A stretch of DNA of 34,814 nucleotides from an uncultured Lentisphaerota bacterium (GCA_903912445.1 CAIWHP010000252.1:1-34814), one strand, 5' to 3'. Shown: positions 16,701-25,965, counted from the first letter of the stretch. Program-made: numbers and translations. The notes: a model not told the origin generated them from the sequence alone.

Positions 16701-17903
16701 ATGCACATTGGATTGCTCAGCCATTTCTGTCCGGCCGACCTGTTGCCCGGGGCGCCCGGTGTCGGCCGGAGTAATATGCCGGTCCTGCATCTGGCCCGCG
16801 CGCTTTTGGACCAGGGCTGTCGCGTGAGCGTTTTTTGCGCCGAACGGGATGTGTTGGAACCCCGTATCTGGACGGCGGGTGACCTGACGATTCACGCCGT
16901 GCCGCACCGGCCCAAATTGCTGGTGGCGCTGGCCGATGGGTTCCGCTGCGAGCGCAGCGGGTTGCTCGCAGCCATCCGGGAAAATCCGCCGGATATCTTG
17001 CATGCGCATTGGCCCCAGGCGCCGCACGCCATGGCGGCGTTGGAATCCGGATTGCCCGCGGTGGTGACGGTCCACGACGCCGCCCTCGCCGCCGTTGGAC
17101 GGGCGCTGTCCCTGCGCCCCGCCAGCATGCTGGCCAGTGCGCTGCTGTTGCGCCAGGTCTGGCGCGTCCTGCGCCGGTCGCGCCAGGTGATCGCCGTTGC
17201 GCCCTATGTGCAGGAACACCTGCGGCGGGTTTGGAACTTTCAAGGGGAGATCAGTGTCATCCCCAATGCGGTGCCGGCGGGTTTGCTGCCGCCTCCCGCG
17301 GAAGCCGCCAACGGGCGTGCGGTATTGCGCCTTGGCGATATCAGCGGCTGGTATCGGCTCAAGCGGCCGAAGTTGTTGTTGCGGGCGTTCCGGTTGGTCC
17401 GGCAGCAGTTCCCCGCCGCACAGCTGTGGTTGTGTGGCGGCGGGATGGAGGCCGGTGGCCCTGCGGCGCGATGGGCGCAGGCGCGCGGCCTCGCGGAGGG
17501 GGTGGCCTTTCGCGGCTGGCTCGAACACTCCCAGGCTATGCAGGAACTGGCCCGGCTGGCTCTGTTTTGTCACCCGTCGAGCGAAGAGGCCTGTTCCTGT
17601 GCCATCCAGGAGGCGATGGCCGCGGCCGTCCCGGTGTTGGCTTTCGACGTGGGCGGGAATCGAACCACGTTGCACGATGACCGGGCCGGTTTGTTGCTGG
17701 AGCCCTCCGAGGATCCGGTGGAGCTGGCGCGGGCCATCTGCGCGCTGCTGGCGGATCCCGCCACCCTGGCGGACCAAGGCTGCGCAGCCCGGGCAGCAGC
17801 GCAAAAATATTATCAGCCGGCCGTCATTGCCCGGCAGCACCTCGAACTGTATACAGCCATTCTGCGGCGCAACGAGCGGGATGGGCTTTCCCATATTACC
17901 TGA
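16701..17903 (+). CDS. Glycosyltransferase family 4
   Basis: This 400-aa GT-B enzyme starts MHIGLLSHFCPADLLPGAPG. LHAHWPQAPHAMAALESGLP lies near residues 95-115. The donor-site motif FCHPSSEEACSCAIQEAMAA (about residues 290-310) follows the E-x7-E pattern of GT4, then VPVLAFDVGGNRTTLHDDRA. The ATG at 16701 was chosen because it starts the conserved first strand; a TTG at 16677 would add eight residues, and neither has a strong ribosome site. The gene alone is bracketed by inverted 23-bp repeats (16644-16666 and 17911-17933), so it could be a separately acquired or movable cassette. Donor unknown. Confidence 0.86.
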   Translation: MHIGLLSHFCPADLLPGAPGVGRSNMPVLHLARALLDQGCRVSVFCAERDVLEPRIWTAGDLTIHAVPHRPKLLVALADGFRCERSGLLAAIRENPPDILHAHWPQAPHAMAALESGLPAVVTVHDAALAAVGRALSLRPASMLASALLLRQVWRVLRRSRQVIAVAPYVQEHLRRVWNFQGEISVIPNAVPAGLLPPPAEAANGRAVLRLGDISGWYRLKRPKLLLRAFRLVRQQFPAAQLWLCGGGMEAGGPAARWAQARGLAEGVAFRGWLEHSQAMQELARLALFCHPSSEEACSCAIQEAMAAAVPVLAFDVGGNRTTLHDDRAGLLLEPSEDPVELARAICALLADPATLADQGCAARAAAQKYYQPAVIARQHLELYTAILRRNERDGLSHIT

Positions 17904-17910
17904 TTTGATC

Positions 17911-17933
17911 CGCCGGGTCGGTGACCCGGCCTA
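17911..17933 (-). repeat. 23-bp inverted repeat, right arm
   Basis: This is the exact reverse complement of 16644-16666, starting 7 nt after the stop codon of the GT4. The arm is itself a hairpin and could also weaken transcription reading into the deacetylase gene. Confidence 0.8.
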
Positions 17934-17957
17934 CCAGCGCGTCCGGATGCTTTTCCC

Positions 17958-18713
17958 ATGCCACCTGAGCTGATCATTAATGCCGATGATTTTGGCGCCA
18001 GCGCCCCGATCAATAAAGCCATCATCCTCGCTTTTCAGCAGGGCTGGATCCACAGCGCATCCATCATGCCGACCATGCCGGCCTTCGGCGAGGCGTGCGC
18101 CTTGGTGGGGGCACATCGGTTGTCGGGCCGCATCGGGCTACACCTGTCGTTGACGCTCGGCAAGGCCTTGTCGGCCGGCATCCGCCGGTATCCGCGACTC
18201 TGCACGCCGGCGGGTCAGTTGTGCGCCACCCGGCGTGCGCTGTGGCGGCTGACGGCAGCCGAGCGCCTGGCCGTGGCAGAGGAAGTGGAAGCGCAATACC
18301 AAGCCTGTCTGGCGCAGGGTGTTGTCCCCGCGCATGTGGATACCCACCAACATGCGCATTACTGCTGGCCGGTCGGGAGCATCCTCCTGCGTCTGGCCCG
18401 GCAGCATGACGCGGTGCCCATCCGCCTCTATCGCAACTGGCCCGGCGCAGGTTCCCTGTTCCAGGGCCTATACGCCCGGATGTTCAACCGGCGGTTGGTG
18501 GCGTCCGGTCTGGCGCGCTCGGAATGGTTTGCCCATTTGGACGATATTCTGCGCACCCGCCTCCTGCCGCGGCAGCACCGCTTGGAAATCATGACGCATC
18601 CGGATCTGGATGCACGCGGCGCGGTGGTGGATGGCGCGCGCGCGCCCGCCGAAACCGCACCGCGTTTTGACCAACAGATCGAAGCTTTGCGTCACCTGCG
18701 AGAGCAACCATGA
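17958..18713 (+). CDS. YdjC/ChbG/HpnK-type carbohydrate deacetylase
   Basis: The protein is 251 aa. The N-terminus ELIINADDFGASAPIN carries the NADDFG motif with the metal-binding Asp (D10/D11). GLHLSLTLG holds the first His, and HVDTHQHAHY near residue 124 gives the remaining His ligands, as in the YdjC family. Known members remove N-acetyl groups from chitooligosaccharides or from hopanoid-linked GlcNAc. Here it may de-N-acetylate a HexNAc in the glycan or its lipid-linked precursor, which is inference from position. It overlaps the next GT4 by 4 nt (ATGA), so the two products may act in sequence. Confidence 0.85.
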   Translation: MPPELIINADDFGASAPINKAIILAFQQGWIHSASIMPTMPAFGEACALVGAHRLSGRIGLHLSLTLGKALSAGIRRYPRLCTPAGQLCATRRALWRLTAAERLAVAEEVEAQYQACLAQGVVPAHVDTHQHAHYCWPVGSILLRLARQHDAVPIRLYRNWPGAGSLFQGLYARMFNRRLVASGLARSEWFAHLDDILRTRLLPRQHRLEIMTHPDLDARGAVVDGARAPAETAPRFDQQIEALRHLREQP

Positions 18714-19900
18714 AGACGTCGCACCCGGCTCCCTCCCGGATTGTCTGGCTCTGTCAGTTCACCGTCATAGCCCACCCGGATGGCACCCCCATTCCGGGTT
18801 GTCAGACCGTTACCTGGATTTATAACCTGGCGCGCAGCTACCATGCGCGGTATCCGGAAAAGGAACTGCATCTGGTCACAGAGAGTTCCCAGGTGGCGCA
18901 GAGCTATGTGGTGGCGACCGACTTCGGCCATGTGCATTATGTCCGGGACGCCTATTGGGTCGCGGCTTTCGACCGTCCTTGGCCGTTCGCCTGGCGCGGC
19001 TGGTCCCGGTTTCTGTTGAGCCGCCTCAAGCTGGGCCGCTATCTGCGCGCGCTGCAGCCCGCCCTTGTGCATGCCCACGGCACCGAGTTTGCCTATGCCC
19101 TGACGGCGCTGGACAGCGGCTTGCCGTATGTGATTTCGCTGCAAGGGCTGCTCTGTGAAATCGCCGCCGCGAACCCGCGGGATCGGATCATCACGTCCCG
19201 GGTCGCCTCCGAACGTACCGCCTTGCTGCGGGGGCGCCATTTCATCGCCAAGACAACTTTTGCGGAGCGCATTTTGCGGCGGATCAATGCCACGGCCACG
19301 GTCTACCACCTGGAAAACCCCGTGCATGAAGCCTTTCCTTCTGCGCAAACCACGCCGGGGAAACATCGCGCGTTTCTCTTTGTCGGCCGGTTGGAAAAGG
19401 CCAAAGGTTTGGATGAGCTGTTGCACGTCTGCTCCGGCATGCCCGATACACGGTTGTTCGTCATTGGCGATCACCAGACGGATATCGGCCGCGCTTATCG
19501 TGTGCGCTATGAGGCCTGTTCCAACATCGTCTGGCTTGGAACGACCTCGTCGGCAGGCGTGGCGCGTGCCATGCAGGATGTGGACGCCTTGATCCTGCCT
19601 TCCTACATGGACACCAGTCCGAACGTCATCATCGAGGCCCACTGTGCCGGCCTGCCGGTCATTGCGACGCAGGTCGGTGGCATTCCCGAGATGGTGGAGC
19701 ATGGACGCACCGGCTGGCTCATTCCGGCCAAGGATGCCGATGCTCTCGCGGCCGCGATCCGGTGGTTTGTGGAGCACCCCGCGCAGGTCGCCGGCATGGG
19801 GCAAACGGCGCGCCAACTGGCGCTGCCGCGTTATGCCCCCGCGCTGGCGGCAGAGAAGCTACAGGCCATTTATGATCGCATCGTTGTGGCAAGCCGTTGA
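18710..19900 (+). CDS. Glycosyltransferase family 4
   Basis: The protein is 396 aa. HAHGTEFAYALTALDSGLPY lies at about residues 120-140, FLFVGRLEKAKGLDELLHV marks the start of the second Rossmann domain near residue 222, and PSYMDTSPNVIIEAHCAGLP (about residues 298-317) is the donor site with a conserved Glu. VGGIPEMVEHGRTGWLIPA follows. This is a complete GT-B enzyme. Its start overlaps the deacetylase stop (ATGA). A 94-nt gap with no visible signal follows. Confidence 0.9.
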   Translation: MKTSHPAPSRIVWLCQFTVIAHPDGTPIPGCQTVTWIYNLARSYHARYPEKELHLVTESSQVAQSYVVATDFGHVHYVRDAYWVAAFDRPWPFAWRGWSRFLLSRLKLGRYLRALQPALVHAHGTEFAYALTALDSGLPYVISLQGLLCEIAAANPRDRIITSRVASERTALLRGRHFIAKTTFAERILRRINATATVYHLENPVHEAFPSAQTTPGKHRAFLFVGRLEKAKGLDELLHVCSGMPDTRLFVIGDHQTDIGRAYRVRYEACSNIVWLGTTSSAGVARAMQDVDALILPSYMDTSPNVIIEAHCAGLPVIATQVGGIPEMVEHGRTGWLIPAKDADALAAAIRWFVEHPAQVAGMGQTARQLALPRYAPALAAEKLQAIYDRIVVASR

Positions 19901-19994
19901 GCTGCCGCCAGGCGCCCGCGAAGCAGGCGTGTGTGGCCGGGGCTTCTGGCGTCGGGTTAAACAGGATTTGTTGCGCTGAGAAAGAGAAAACCGA

Positions 19995-21197
19995 ATGGCT
20001 CCAACTCCATCTTCCAGCACGGCTCAGCATCGACCGGTGGTCGTGATCGTTTACAAGACCGTGCCCCAGTATCGGGAAGCATTCTTCAACCGGCTGCGGG
20101 AGCGACTGGACGCCGATGGCATCGAACTGCGGCTGGTGTACAGCGATCCGGTGGGGTCGCTGGCGACGCGCCGCGATACGGTTTCGCCGGTATGGGGACT
20201 GCGGGTGCCCAGTCGTATGTTTCGGCTGGGCAGCCGGGAACTGATCTGGCAGTCGTGCCTGTCGCAAACGCGGGGTGCGGACTTGATTATCCTCGAGCAG
20301 GCGGCCCGCTTGCTAGTCAATTATGTGTACTTGCTGCGGCGTCAGTTCGGAAGGGTGCGGCTGGCCTTCTGGGGGCACGGACGCAATTTCCAACTCAAGA
20401 CGGCCTCGCGAGCCGGCGAATGGATCAAGAAGCATATGTCGTGCGCTGCGGATTGGTGGTTCGCCTACAACCGGACCTCGGCCCAGGTGATGCAGGGACT
20501 GGGCATACCGGCGGAGCGGATCACAGCGGTCAACAACGCCATCGATACGGCGGCGCTGGTGCGTTGGAGCGCGGAAACCACCGCGGCGGACTTGGCGCAA
20601 CTGCGCCGTGAATTGGGCTTGTGTGGGCACAACGTGGCCATCTTCACGGGCGGTCTGTATCGCGACAAAAACCTGGACTATTTGATCGCGGCGGCCGATG
20701 CGCTCCGCGGCCGCTGTCCGGATTTTGAATTGATCATGTTGGGCGACGGGCCGGATGTTGGGGCGCTGCAGGAGGCGATCCGCAGCCGCCCTTGGATCCA
20801 CTATCCCGGCACGCGGTTCGACCGTGATAAAGTGCCCTATTGGATGCTGGCCAAGGTGGCTTTGGTGCCCGGGGCGGTCGGGCTGGTCATCCTGGATGCC
20901 TTCGCGCTGGAAATGCCCTTGCTCACGGTGGCGGAGATGGGGCACGGTCCCGAGATGGAATATGCCATCCCGGGCGAGAACTGCATCATCGCGCCCGCCG
21001 CCACGCCTCCGGAGGAATATGCGGAGATGGCCTTGCTGTTGATGCGTGATGAGGAGCGCTGCGAAAAAATCAAGGCTGGCTGCCGGCGCGCACGCGCAGA
21101 ATATAACGTGGACAGGATGGTGGACCATTTTGTCGGGGGCGTCCACAGAGCCTTGACCGCACCGCGCTTGTGCCGGAGGAACCGTACCCATGGTTAA
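19995..21197 (+). CDS. Glycosyltransferase family 4 (divergent)
   Basis: The protein is 400 aa. After a short Ser/Thr-rich start, [20 protein letters not shown] begins the first GT-B domain. [11 protein letters not shown] lies near residue 125, [13 protein letters not shown] marks the interdomain region, and [19 protein letters not shown] begins the second. The donor loop is reduced: [20 protein letters not shown] has Asp where most GT4 have Glu. [20 protein letters not shown] follows. The start ATG has GAGAAAGAG shortly upstream (19979-19987). It overlaps the acetyltransferase by 8 nt. Donor unknown. Confidence 0.82.
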   Translation: MAPTPSSSTAQHRPVVVIVYKTVPQYREAFFNRLRERLDADGIELRLVYSDPVGSLATRRDTVSPVWGLRVPSRMFRLGSRELIWQSCLSQTRGADLIILEQAARLLVNYVYLLRRQFGRVRLAFWGHGRNFQLKTASRAGEWIKKHMSCAADWWFAYNRTSAQVMQGLGIPAERITAVNNAIDTAALVRWSAETTAADLAQLRRELGLCGHNVAIFTGGLYRDKNLDYLIAAADALRGRCPDFELIMLGDGPDVGALQEAIRSRPWIHYPGTRFDRDKVPYWMLAKVALVPGAVGLVILDAFALEMPLLTVAEMGHGPEMEYAIPGENCIIAPAATPPEEYAEMALLLMRDEERCEKIKAGCRRARAEYNVDRMVDHFVGGVHRALTAPRLCRRNRTHG

Positions 21198-21753
21198 AAA
21201 GTTACTGCAATACGTGCTGCGCCTGTATGCCGTGCGTGCCCGCGTACAGGTTGGAGAGCGTGTTCAGATCGGGCTGTGGTCCAAGCTGTGGGCCCCGCAA
21301 AAACTGGTCGTGGAAGACGATGTTTATATCGGATCGGGTTGCACCATCGAAGTGGACGGCCGGATTGGCCGGTGGAGCATGCTGGCGAACGGTGTGGGTC
21401 TCGTGGGCCGCCATGACCATGATTTCCGGTGCGTCGGCAAACCTGTGAGGTATGCGCCATGGATCGGCGACGCGGACAGCCGGTTTCGCGGTCCCGAAGC
21501 GGCCGTGACGGTGGAGGAGGATGTCTGGATCGGCTATGGCGCCATCGTGCTCTCGGGCGTCACCATCGGCCGTGGCGCCATTGTAGCGGCAGGTAGCGTG
21601 GTCCCCAAAACGGTGGAACGCTATGCGATTGTCGCCGGCGCGCCGGCCCGGCAAGTCGGGATGCGTTTCACCCCGGATGAAATTCGTGAGCACGAGGCGA
21701 AGCTGGGGTATCCGCCGGCCGTGATCGGTCCGGTTGGTACGCGGAGCGTTTAA
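21190..21753 (+). CDS. Left-handed beta-helix (hexapeptide) acetyltransferase
   Basis: The protein is 187 aa. Hexapeptide repeats run through most of it: [40 protein letters not shown] and [20 protein letters not shown], ending with the typical [11 protein letters not shown] catalytic-type His is present in LVGRHDHDF near residue 75. Family knowledge: WcaF/WbbJ/NodL-like enzymes use acetyl-CoA to O-acetylate sugars. It starts 8 nt inside the preceding GT4, so it is probably translated with it. The exact acetylated residue is unknown. Confidence 0.88.
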   Translation: MVKKLLQYVLRLYAVRARVQVGERVQIGLWSKLWAPQKLVVEDDVYIGSGCTIEVDGRIGRWSMLANGVGLVGRHDHDFRCVGKPVRYAPWIGDADSRFRGPEAAVTVEEDVWIGYGAIVLSGVTIGRGAIVAAGSVVPKTVERYAIVAGAPARQVGMRFTPDEIREHEAKLGYPPAVIGPVGTRSV

Positions 21754-21768
21754 AGCTTTTACGGCAGG

Positions 21769-21776
21769 TTTTTTTT
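21769..21776 (+). repeat. T8 run between ribosome site and start codon
   Basis: Eight T separate the short ribosome site GGCAGG (21763-21768) from the ATG at 21777. Length change here would alter the spacing and so translation of the GT2, without changing its protein. Confidence 0.5.
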
Positions 21777-22712
21777 ATGGCGGACAGCACCATGACGGCA
21801 ACCCTTGCTAATATTCATATCGTCATCCCGGTGCACAACCGGAAGGCCCATACCTTGGGCTGCCTGGAGGCGCTGGAGAGGCAGAGCGTCCAGGGCTTTA
21901 CGGTGGTGGTGGTGGATGATGGCTCCAGCGATGGGACGGCGGCAGCCATCGCAGAGCGGTATCCACGGGTGACGGTTTTACACGGCGATGGCAATCTCTG
22001 GTGGAGTGGGGCGACGAACCTGGGCGTGGAGCATGCCCTGGCCCAAGGGGCGGAGTATATCCTGACGCTCAACGACGATACCCTGCCGCAAGCCGACTTC
22101 ATGGAAAAAATGTTGTGGGGCGCGGCGGCTGAACCGCACGCCCTGCTGGGGGCGTGCGCGCTCGATCTGCAGGGCCGATTTTGCTATGGAGGCCAGCGTA
22201 TCCGCTGGTGGTCGGCCAGTTATGTCAACCTGTTGGACCTCCTGCCGCCTGCGCAATGGCACGGCTTGCATGCGGTGACCCATTTCCCCGGCCGCGGACT
22301 GTGGATTCCGGCGGAGGTTTTCCGGGCGGTCGGCCGCTATGCGGCAGAGCTCTTTCCGCAGGCGGTGGCCGACGAGGATTTTACCCATCGCGCCCTGAGG
22401 GCCGGCTATAAAATATTTTGCAACTACGAGGCGCGCCTGGTCACTTGCGCCGGCATCAGCCGCTCGGAACTGATGCGCATGCAGAAATCATGGGCGAACT
22501 ACCGGGCCTATCTCTTCCAGCGCAACGGCGGGGGCAATCTGCGCTATTTCTGCCGCTATGCGCTGCGCAACTGTCCGCCATGGTGGCTGCCCTTGTTCCT
22601 GTCGATCGGCGTGCTGCGCCGCGTGGGCGGATATCTGCTGGAGTGGGGTCGGGAACGGTGCGGCTTTTCCTCTGCGACCAAGCGGAATAAACCGGAAGCG
22701 GGCTCCTTGTAA
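21777..22712 (+). CDS. Glycosyltransferase family 2 (rhamnosyltransferase-like)
   Basis: The protein is 311 aa. IHIVIPVHNRKAHTLGCLEAL begins the GT-A fold, VVVDDGSSDGTAAAIAERYP binds nucleotide, and LWWSGATNLGVEHALAQGA with LTLNDDTLPQADFM is the WsaF/rhamnosyltransferase-like pattern (NDD for the metal). The segment FPQAVADEDFTHRALRAGYK gives the ED acceptor motif. A second in-frame ATG at 21792 is possible, but the ATG at 21777 fits the upstream GGCAGG. It overlaps asnB by one base (TAATG). Confidence 0.87.
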   Translation: MADSTMTATLANIHIVIPVHNRKAHTLGCLEALERQSVQGFTVVVVDDGSSDGTAAAIAERYPRVTVLHGDGNLWWSGATNLGVEHALAQGAEYILTLNDDTLPQADFMEKMLWGAAAEPHALLGACALDLQGRFCYGGQRIRWWSASYVNLLDLLPPAQWHGLHAVTHFPGRGLWIPAEVFRAVGRYAAELFPQAVADEDFTHRALRAGYKIFCNYEARLVTCAGISRSELMRMQKSWANYRAYLFQRNGGGNLRYFCRYALRNCPPWWLPLFLSIGVLRRVGGYLLEWGRERCGFSSATKRNKPEAGSL

Positions 22713-24595
22713 TGTGTGGAATTTTTGGATTTTCCAGCCGCTCATCCTTGGCCGGGGCTGAGGAGACCCTGCGCGCCATGGGCCGCACGCTGGCGCACCG
22801 CGGGCCCGATGCCAACGGGCAGTTGCTGCTGCGCCAGGGCACGTTGGGCATGGGGTTCGTGCGGCTGTCCATCATCGACCTCACGCCGGCGGGCAACCAG
22901 CCGATGGCGGACGAGTCGGGCGATTATGTCATCACGTTCAACGGCGAGATCTTCAACTACCTCGAGGTCCGTGCCGAGCTGCAGCAGCGGGGGCATGCGT
23001 TCCGCTCGCAATCGGACACGGAGGTGGCCCTGCGTGCTTACATGGAGTGGGGCACGGCTTGTTTCGCCAAGTTCCGCGGCATGTGGGGCCTGGTCATTCA
23101 GGACCGCCGCCGGGACATCCTGGTGGCCAGCCGCGATTATTTCGGCATCAAACCGCTGTATTTTTTCGATGCCGGCGACACGCTCTACTGGGCCTCGGAG
23201 ATCAAGGCCTTCCGCGCCACAGGCCGGCCGCTGGAAGAGAACCTGGCCATGTCGCTGGACTACCTGCTGTACGGCCTGCTGGACCACACCGAGCAGACGC
23301 TGTTCAAAAAAGTCTGGCAGCTCCGGCCGGGCGAACTCGCGATCGTCCATGCCGACCGGCACGTGGAAAAAAGCTTTTATTGGGACCTGCTGGAGGCCGC
23401 CCGGGCCATCGAGCTGCCGCGCAAAACGCAGGACTGCGTGGCCGAGTTCCGCTCCCGGCTGGTGGACACGATGCGCATCAGCCAGCGGTCCGATGTCCCG
23501 GTCTGGATCCTCTTGTCGGGGGGCATCGATTCCTCCGCGCTGGTCGGCATGGCCGCGCACCTCCGGGGAAAAGAGCCGGTCAACGCGCTCACCGTGGTGC
23601 ACGACGAAGCCTCGATCAACGAGGTGGCCTACGCCGAACAGGCGGCGGCGTTCAGCGGCGCCCGGCTGCACAAAATCTGGATCATGCAGGACGAGTGGTG
23701 CCAGAACCTGACCAACATGGTGCAGCAGCAGGACGAGCCCTGCTGTTCCACCACCTTCGTCAACCACTGGTTCCTCATGCGCAAACTGCACGAGATGGGG
23801 ATCAAGGTGATCTTGAGCGGGCAGGGCGTGGACGAGGTGATGTATGGCTATGTGCCGCTGTTCATGGGGCACTATTTTGCCGACCTGCTTTCCCGGGGGC
23901 GGCTGTTGAAGTTGGTTGAGGAAGTTTTCTGGCATTGGAATGTGTTGCAGGAGGATTACGGCATGTCGGCGCGCCAGATCCTGCCGCATATGCTCAAGGG
24001 GCTGCTGCCGCCGGCCTTCGCCAAGATTATGAAGGCCCGGCTGTTCAGCCATGCTGCCCAGTTTGTACAGGCCGGCGCCGTGCCCGCCGGTCTTCGGTCA
24101 TCCTATCGGTTCGAAGGCATCCGTGATTTTGACCGCCTGCACAACGCTTTTTACCGGTATCTGAAAGCGGATGCCATCCCGATCATCCTGCACTACGAGG
24201 ACCGCAACTCGATGGGGTTCTCCATCGAACAGCGTGTCCCTTACCTGGACCGGGACGTGGTCAGCTACGCTTTTGCGTTGCCCTCGCACATGTCGATGCA
24301 GCGCGGGCGGTCCAAGTGGGCCTTCCGCGAAGCCTGCAAGGATTTCCTGCCCGCCTCTATTTACAACCGTACCAGCAAGCTGGGCTTCTCCACCCCCGAA
24401 CATCGCTGGGTCCATGGCGCGCCCTTCCAGGACTTCTTGCGCGACCACCAGATCGCCGACGTGCTGCAAAACTCCATCGTCGACTGGAACGCCTTCTCCG
24501 CCGCTTTTCAGCGCGGACATCGCCGCGACCGGTACGATCCCGTTTTTTGGCGGGTGTTCAACTACGGACTGTGGAAAAAACTCAACAAGCTTTGA
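22712..24595 (+). CDS. asnB: Asparagine synthetase (glutamine-hydrolysing), possibly a sugar amidotransferase
   Basis: The protein is 627 aa, full length for the family. The N-terminal glutaminase starts MCGIFGF with Cys2 intact after Met removal, followed by HRGPDANGQ, FNGEIFNYLEVR and RSQSDTEVAL. The synthetase domain has the complete PP-loop LSGGIDSSALVG (S269-S274) and LSGQGVDEVMYGY. Canonical reaction: aspartate plus glutamine plus ATP gives asparagine. In glycan loci such enzymes can amidate uronic acids (WbpS-like). Position inside the operon and the uronate epimerase upstream favour that, but the sequence does not prove it. The next gene begins 2 nt after the stop. Confidence 0.9.
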   Translation: MCGIFGFSSRSSLAGAEETLRAMGRTLAHRGPDANGQLLLRQGTLGMGFVRLSIIDLTPAGNQPMADESGDYVITFNGEIFNYLEVRAELQQRGHAFRSQSDTEVALRAYMEWGTACFAKFRGMWGLVIQDRRRDILVASRDYFGIKPLYFFDAGDTLYWASEIKAFRATGRPLEENLAMSLDYLLYGLLDHTEQTLFKKVWQLRPGELAIVHADRHVEKSFYWDLLEAARAIELPRKTQDCVAEFRSRLVDTMRISQRSDVPVWILLSGGIDSSALVGMAAHLRGKEPVNALTVVHDEASINEVAYAEQAAAFSGARLHKIWIMQDEWCQNLTNMVQQQDEPCCSTTFVNHWFLMRKLHEMGIKVILSGQGVDEVMYGYVPLFMGHYFADLLSRGRLLKLVEEVFWHWNVLQEDYGMSARQILPHMLKGLLPPAFAKIMKARLFSHAAQFVQAGAVPAGLRSSYRFEGIRDFDRLHNAFYRYLKADAIPIILHYEDRNSMGFSIEQRVPYLDRDVVSYAFALPSHMSMQRGRSKWAFREACKDFLPASIYNRTSKLGFSTPEHRWVHGAPFQDFLRDHQIADVLQNSIVDWNAFSAAFQRGHRRDRYDPVFWRVFNYGLWKKLNKL

Positions 24596-24597
24596 CC

Positions 24598-25965
24598 ATG
24601 AATAACGAGCGCATTCGAACCACGCTGTGGGCCCGGCTGGCCTATATGGGCGCCCTGATCATGATCCTGACGATCGCGATCTGGTATTACCTCGCGGGCT
24701 GCAACGCCTTGCTGGCCGGGAAAAAAAACGACATCCAGGCCATGGCCGATGCCAAGGCGGAAAGCATTGCCAGCTGGCGTCGCGAACGGATGGCCGACGC
24801 GCGCGAAATCGCGGACACCGCCGCCATCGCCCGCCTGGTCGGCCAGTTGGCCCAGCCCGCTGGCGCGGTGCATGCGCAAACCGAACTGGGTGAATGGTTG
24901 CGGCATATGCAACGGCAGGGCGGTTATCGCTCGATCTGGCTGGTGGACAGCACCGGGCAGTCCTGGAATCTGCTGAAGGACAACGCAGACAGCCTCAGCG
25001 CCACCATTTGGCCCTTGGCACACCAGGCCTGGGAAAAACGCGCACCCCTGTTCTCCGATCCCTATCGCTCGCGCGCCGGAGGCGATGAGATCTCGGTTGA
25101 CCTCATCGCCCCCATCTTGGCCAACGGCGGCGCGGTGAGGTATGCCTTTCTGTTGCGCTTGTCGGTGGAGCAGATGCTCCGGCCTCTGCTTCAGTGGCCG
25201 GCGCCCTATGCCAGCGGCGAGATCCTGCTGGAACGTCGGGTGAAAGACGAGGTGATCTTCCTGACCCCGACCCGAGGGGAGGACCGGTCCCGGCAGATTT
25301 TCCCCATCGAAAAGACCAGCCTGAAGGTGCTGCTGGACCAGCCCCAGTCTTTGCTGGTCCGCGATTATCGCGGCCAGGAGGTGCTCGCGACCTTGAGCCT
25401 CGTGGCCGGTTGCGATTGGTTCTTGATCGCCAAAGTAGATACGACGGAAGTGTTGGCGGAACGCCGGACGCGATCCCTGCAGGCCCTGCTTCTGGTGCTG
25501 AGCGGGTTCATTTTTGCCACCATGGCGCAACGGATCTATCATGCCCGGCGGGAAAACTGGTATTGGCGGCAGATGCAAAATGCCCAAGCCTGCTTGAGCG
25601 ACTCCGTGAATCACATGCAGGAACTGGAACTCATCGTGGAGGCCAGCCCGGTCATCGCCCTGCTGTTCCCGGCCGACCAGTCCGGGCCCTTGCGCTATGT
25701 TTCCAGCAACGTCCGGCAACTTGGTTATACCGCGGACGATTTCTATTCCGATCATGTTACTTATCGCCAGTTGATCCACGCGGAGGATTGGGCGACCAAC
25801 GAGGCCATGATCCGGCAGTATTTGGCAGCGGGGGCCACTTCTTTCCAACATCGTTGCCACATCCAGTTGCGCGATGGCAGCGTCCGCCAAGCCAACCAGT
25901 ATTTTTCAACGCGCACCGCCGCCCGGGGGGGCTTGCTGTTGCAAGTCTTGATCATCCTGGGTTGA
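24598..25965 (+). CDS. Membrane sensor with Cache-like and PAS domains but no output domain
   Basis: The protein is 455 aa. One membrane helix lies at about residues 14-32, then an extracytoplasmic part to about residue 290 with double-Cache-like features (KAESIASWRRERMADAREIA, YRSIWLVDSTGQSWNL, DPYRSRAGGDEISVDLIAPI). A second helix at about 295-312 and a cytoplasmic PAS domain at about 345-455 (IVEASPVIALLF, YVSSNVRQLGYTADDF, LIHAEDWATN) follow. Sensors of this build normally continue into a histidine kinase, GGDEF or other output; this one stops right after PAS. It may be truncated, or signal through another protein. An A8 run lies at 24721-24728 and a G7 run near the end. The ATG at 24598 is 2 nt after asnB. 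Confidence 0.75.
   Translation: MNNERIRTTLWARLAYMGALIMILTIAIWYYLAGCNALLAGKKNDIQAMADAKAESIASWRRERMADAREIADTAAIARLVGQLAQPAGAVHAQTELGEWLRHMQRQGGYRSIWLVDSTGQSWNLLKDNADSLSATIWPLAHQAWEKRAPLFSDPYRSRAGGDEISVDLIAPILANGGAVRYAFLLRLSVEQMLRPLLQWPAPYASGEILLERRVKDEVIFLTPTRGEDRSRQIFPIEKTSLKVLLDQPQSLLVRDYRGQEVLATLSLVAGCDWFLIAKVDTTEVLAERRTRSLQALLLVLSGFIFATMAQRIYHARRENWYWRQMQNAQACLSDSVNHMQELELIVEASPVIALLFPADQSGPLRYVSSNVRQLGYTADDFYSDHVTYRQLIHAEDWATNEAMIRQYLAAGATSFQHRCHIQLRDGSVRQANQYFSTRTAARGGLLLQVLIILG

Noticed and set aside
24316-24597. Upstream extension of the sensor gene
   Set aside because: It runs inside asnB in another frame and adds no recognisable domain. The ATG at 24598 starts just before the first membrane helix.
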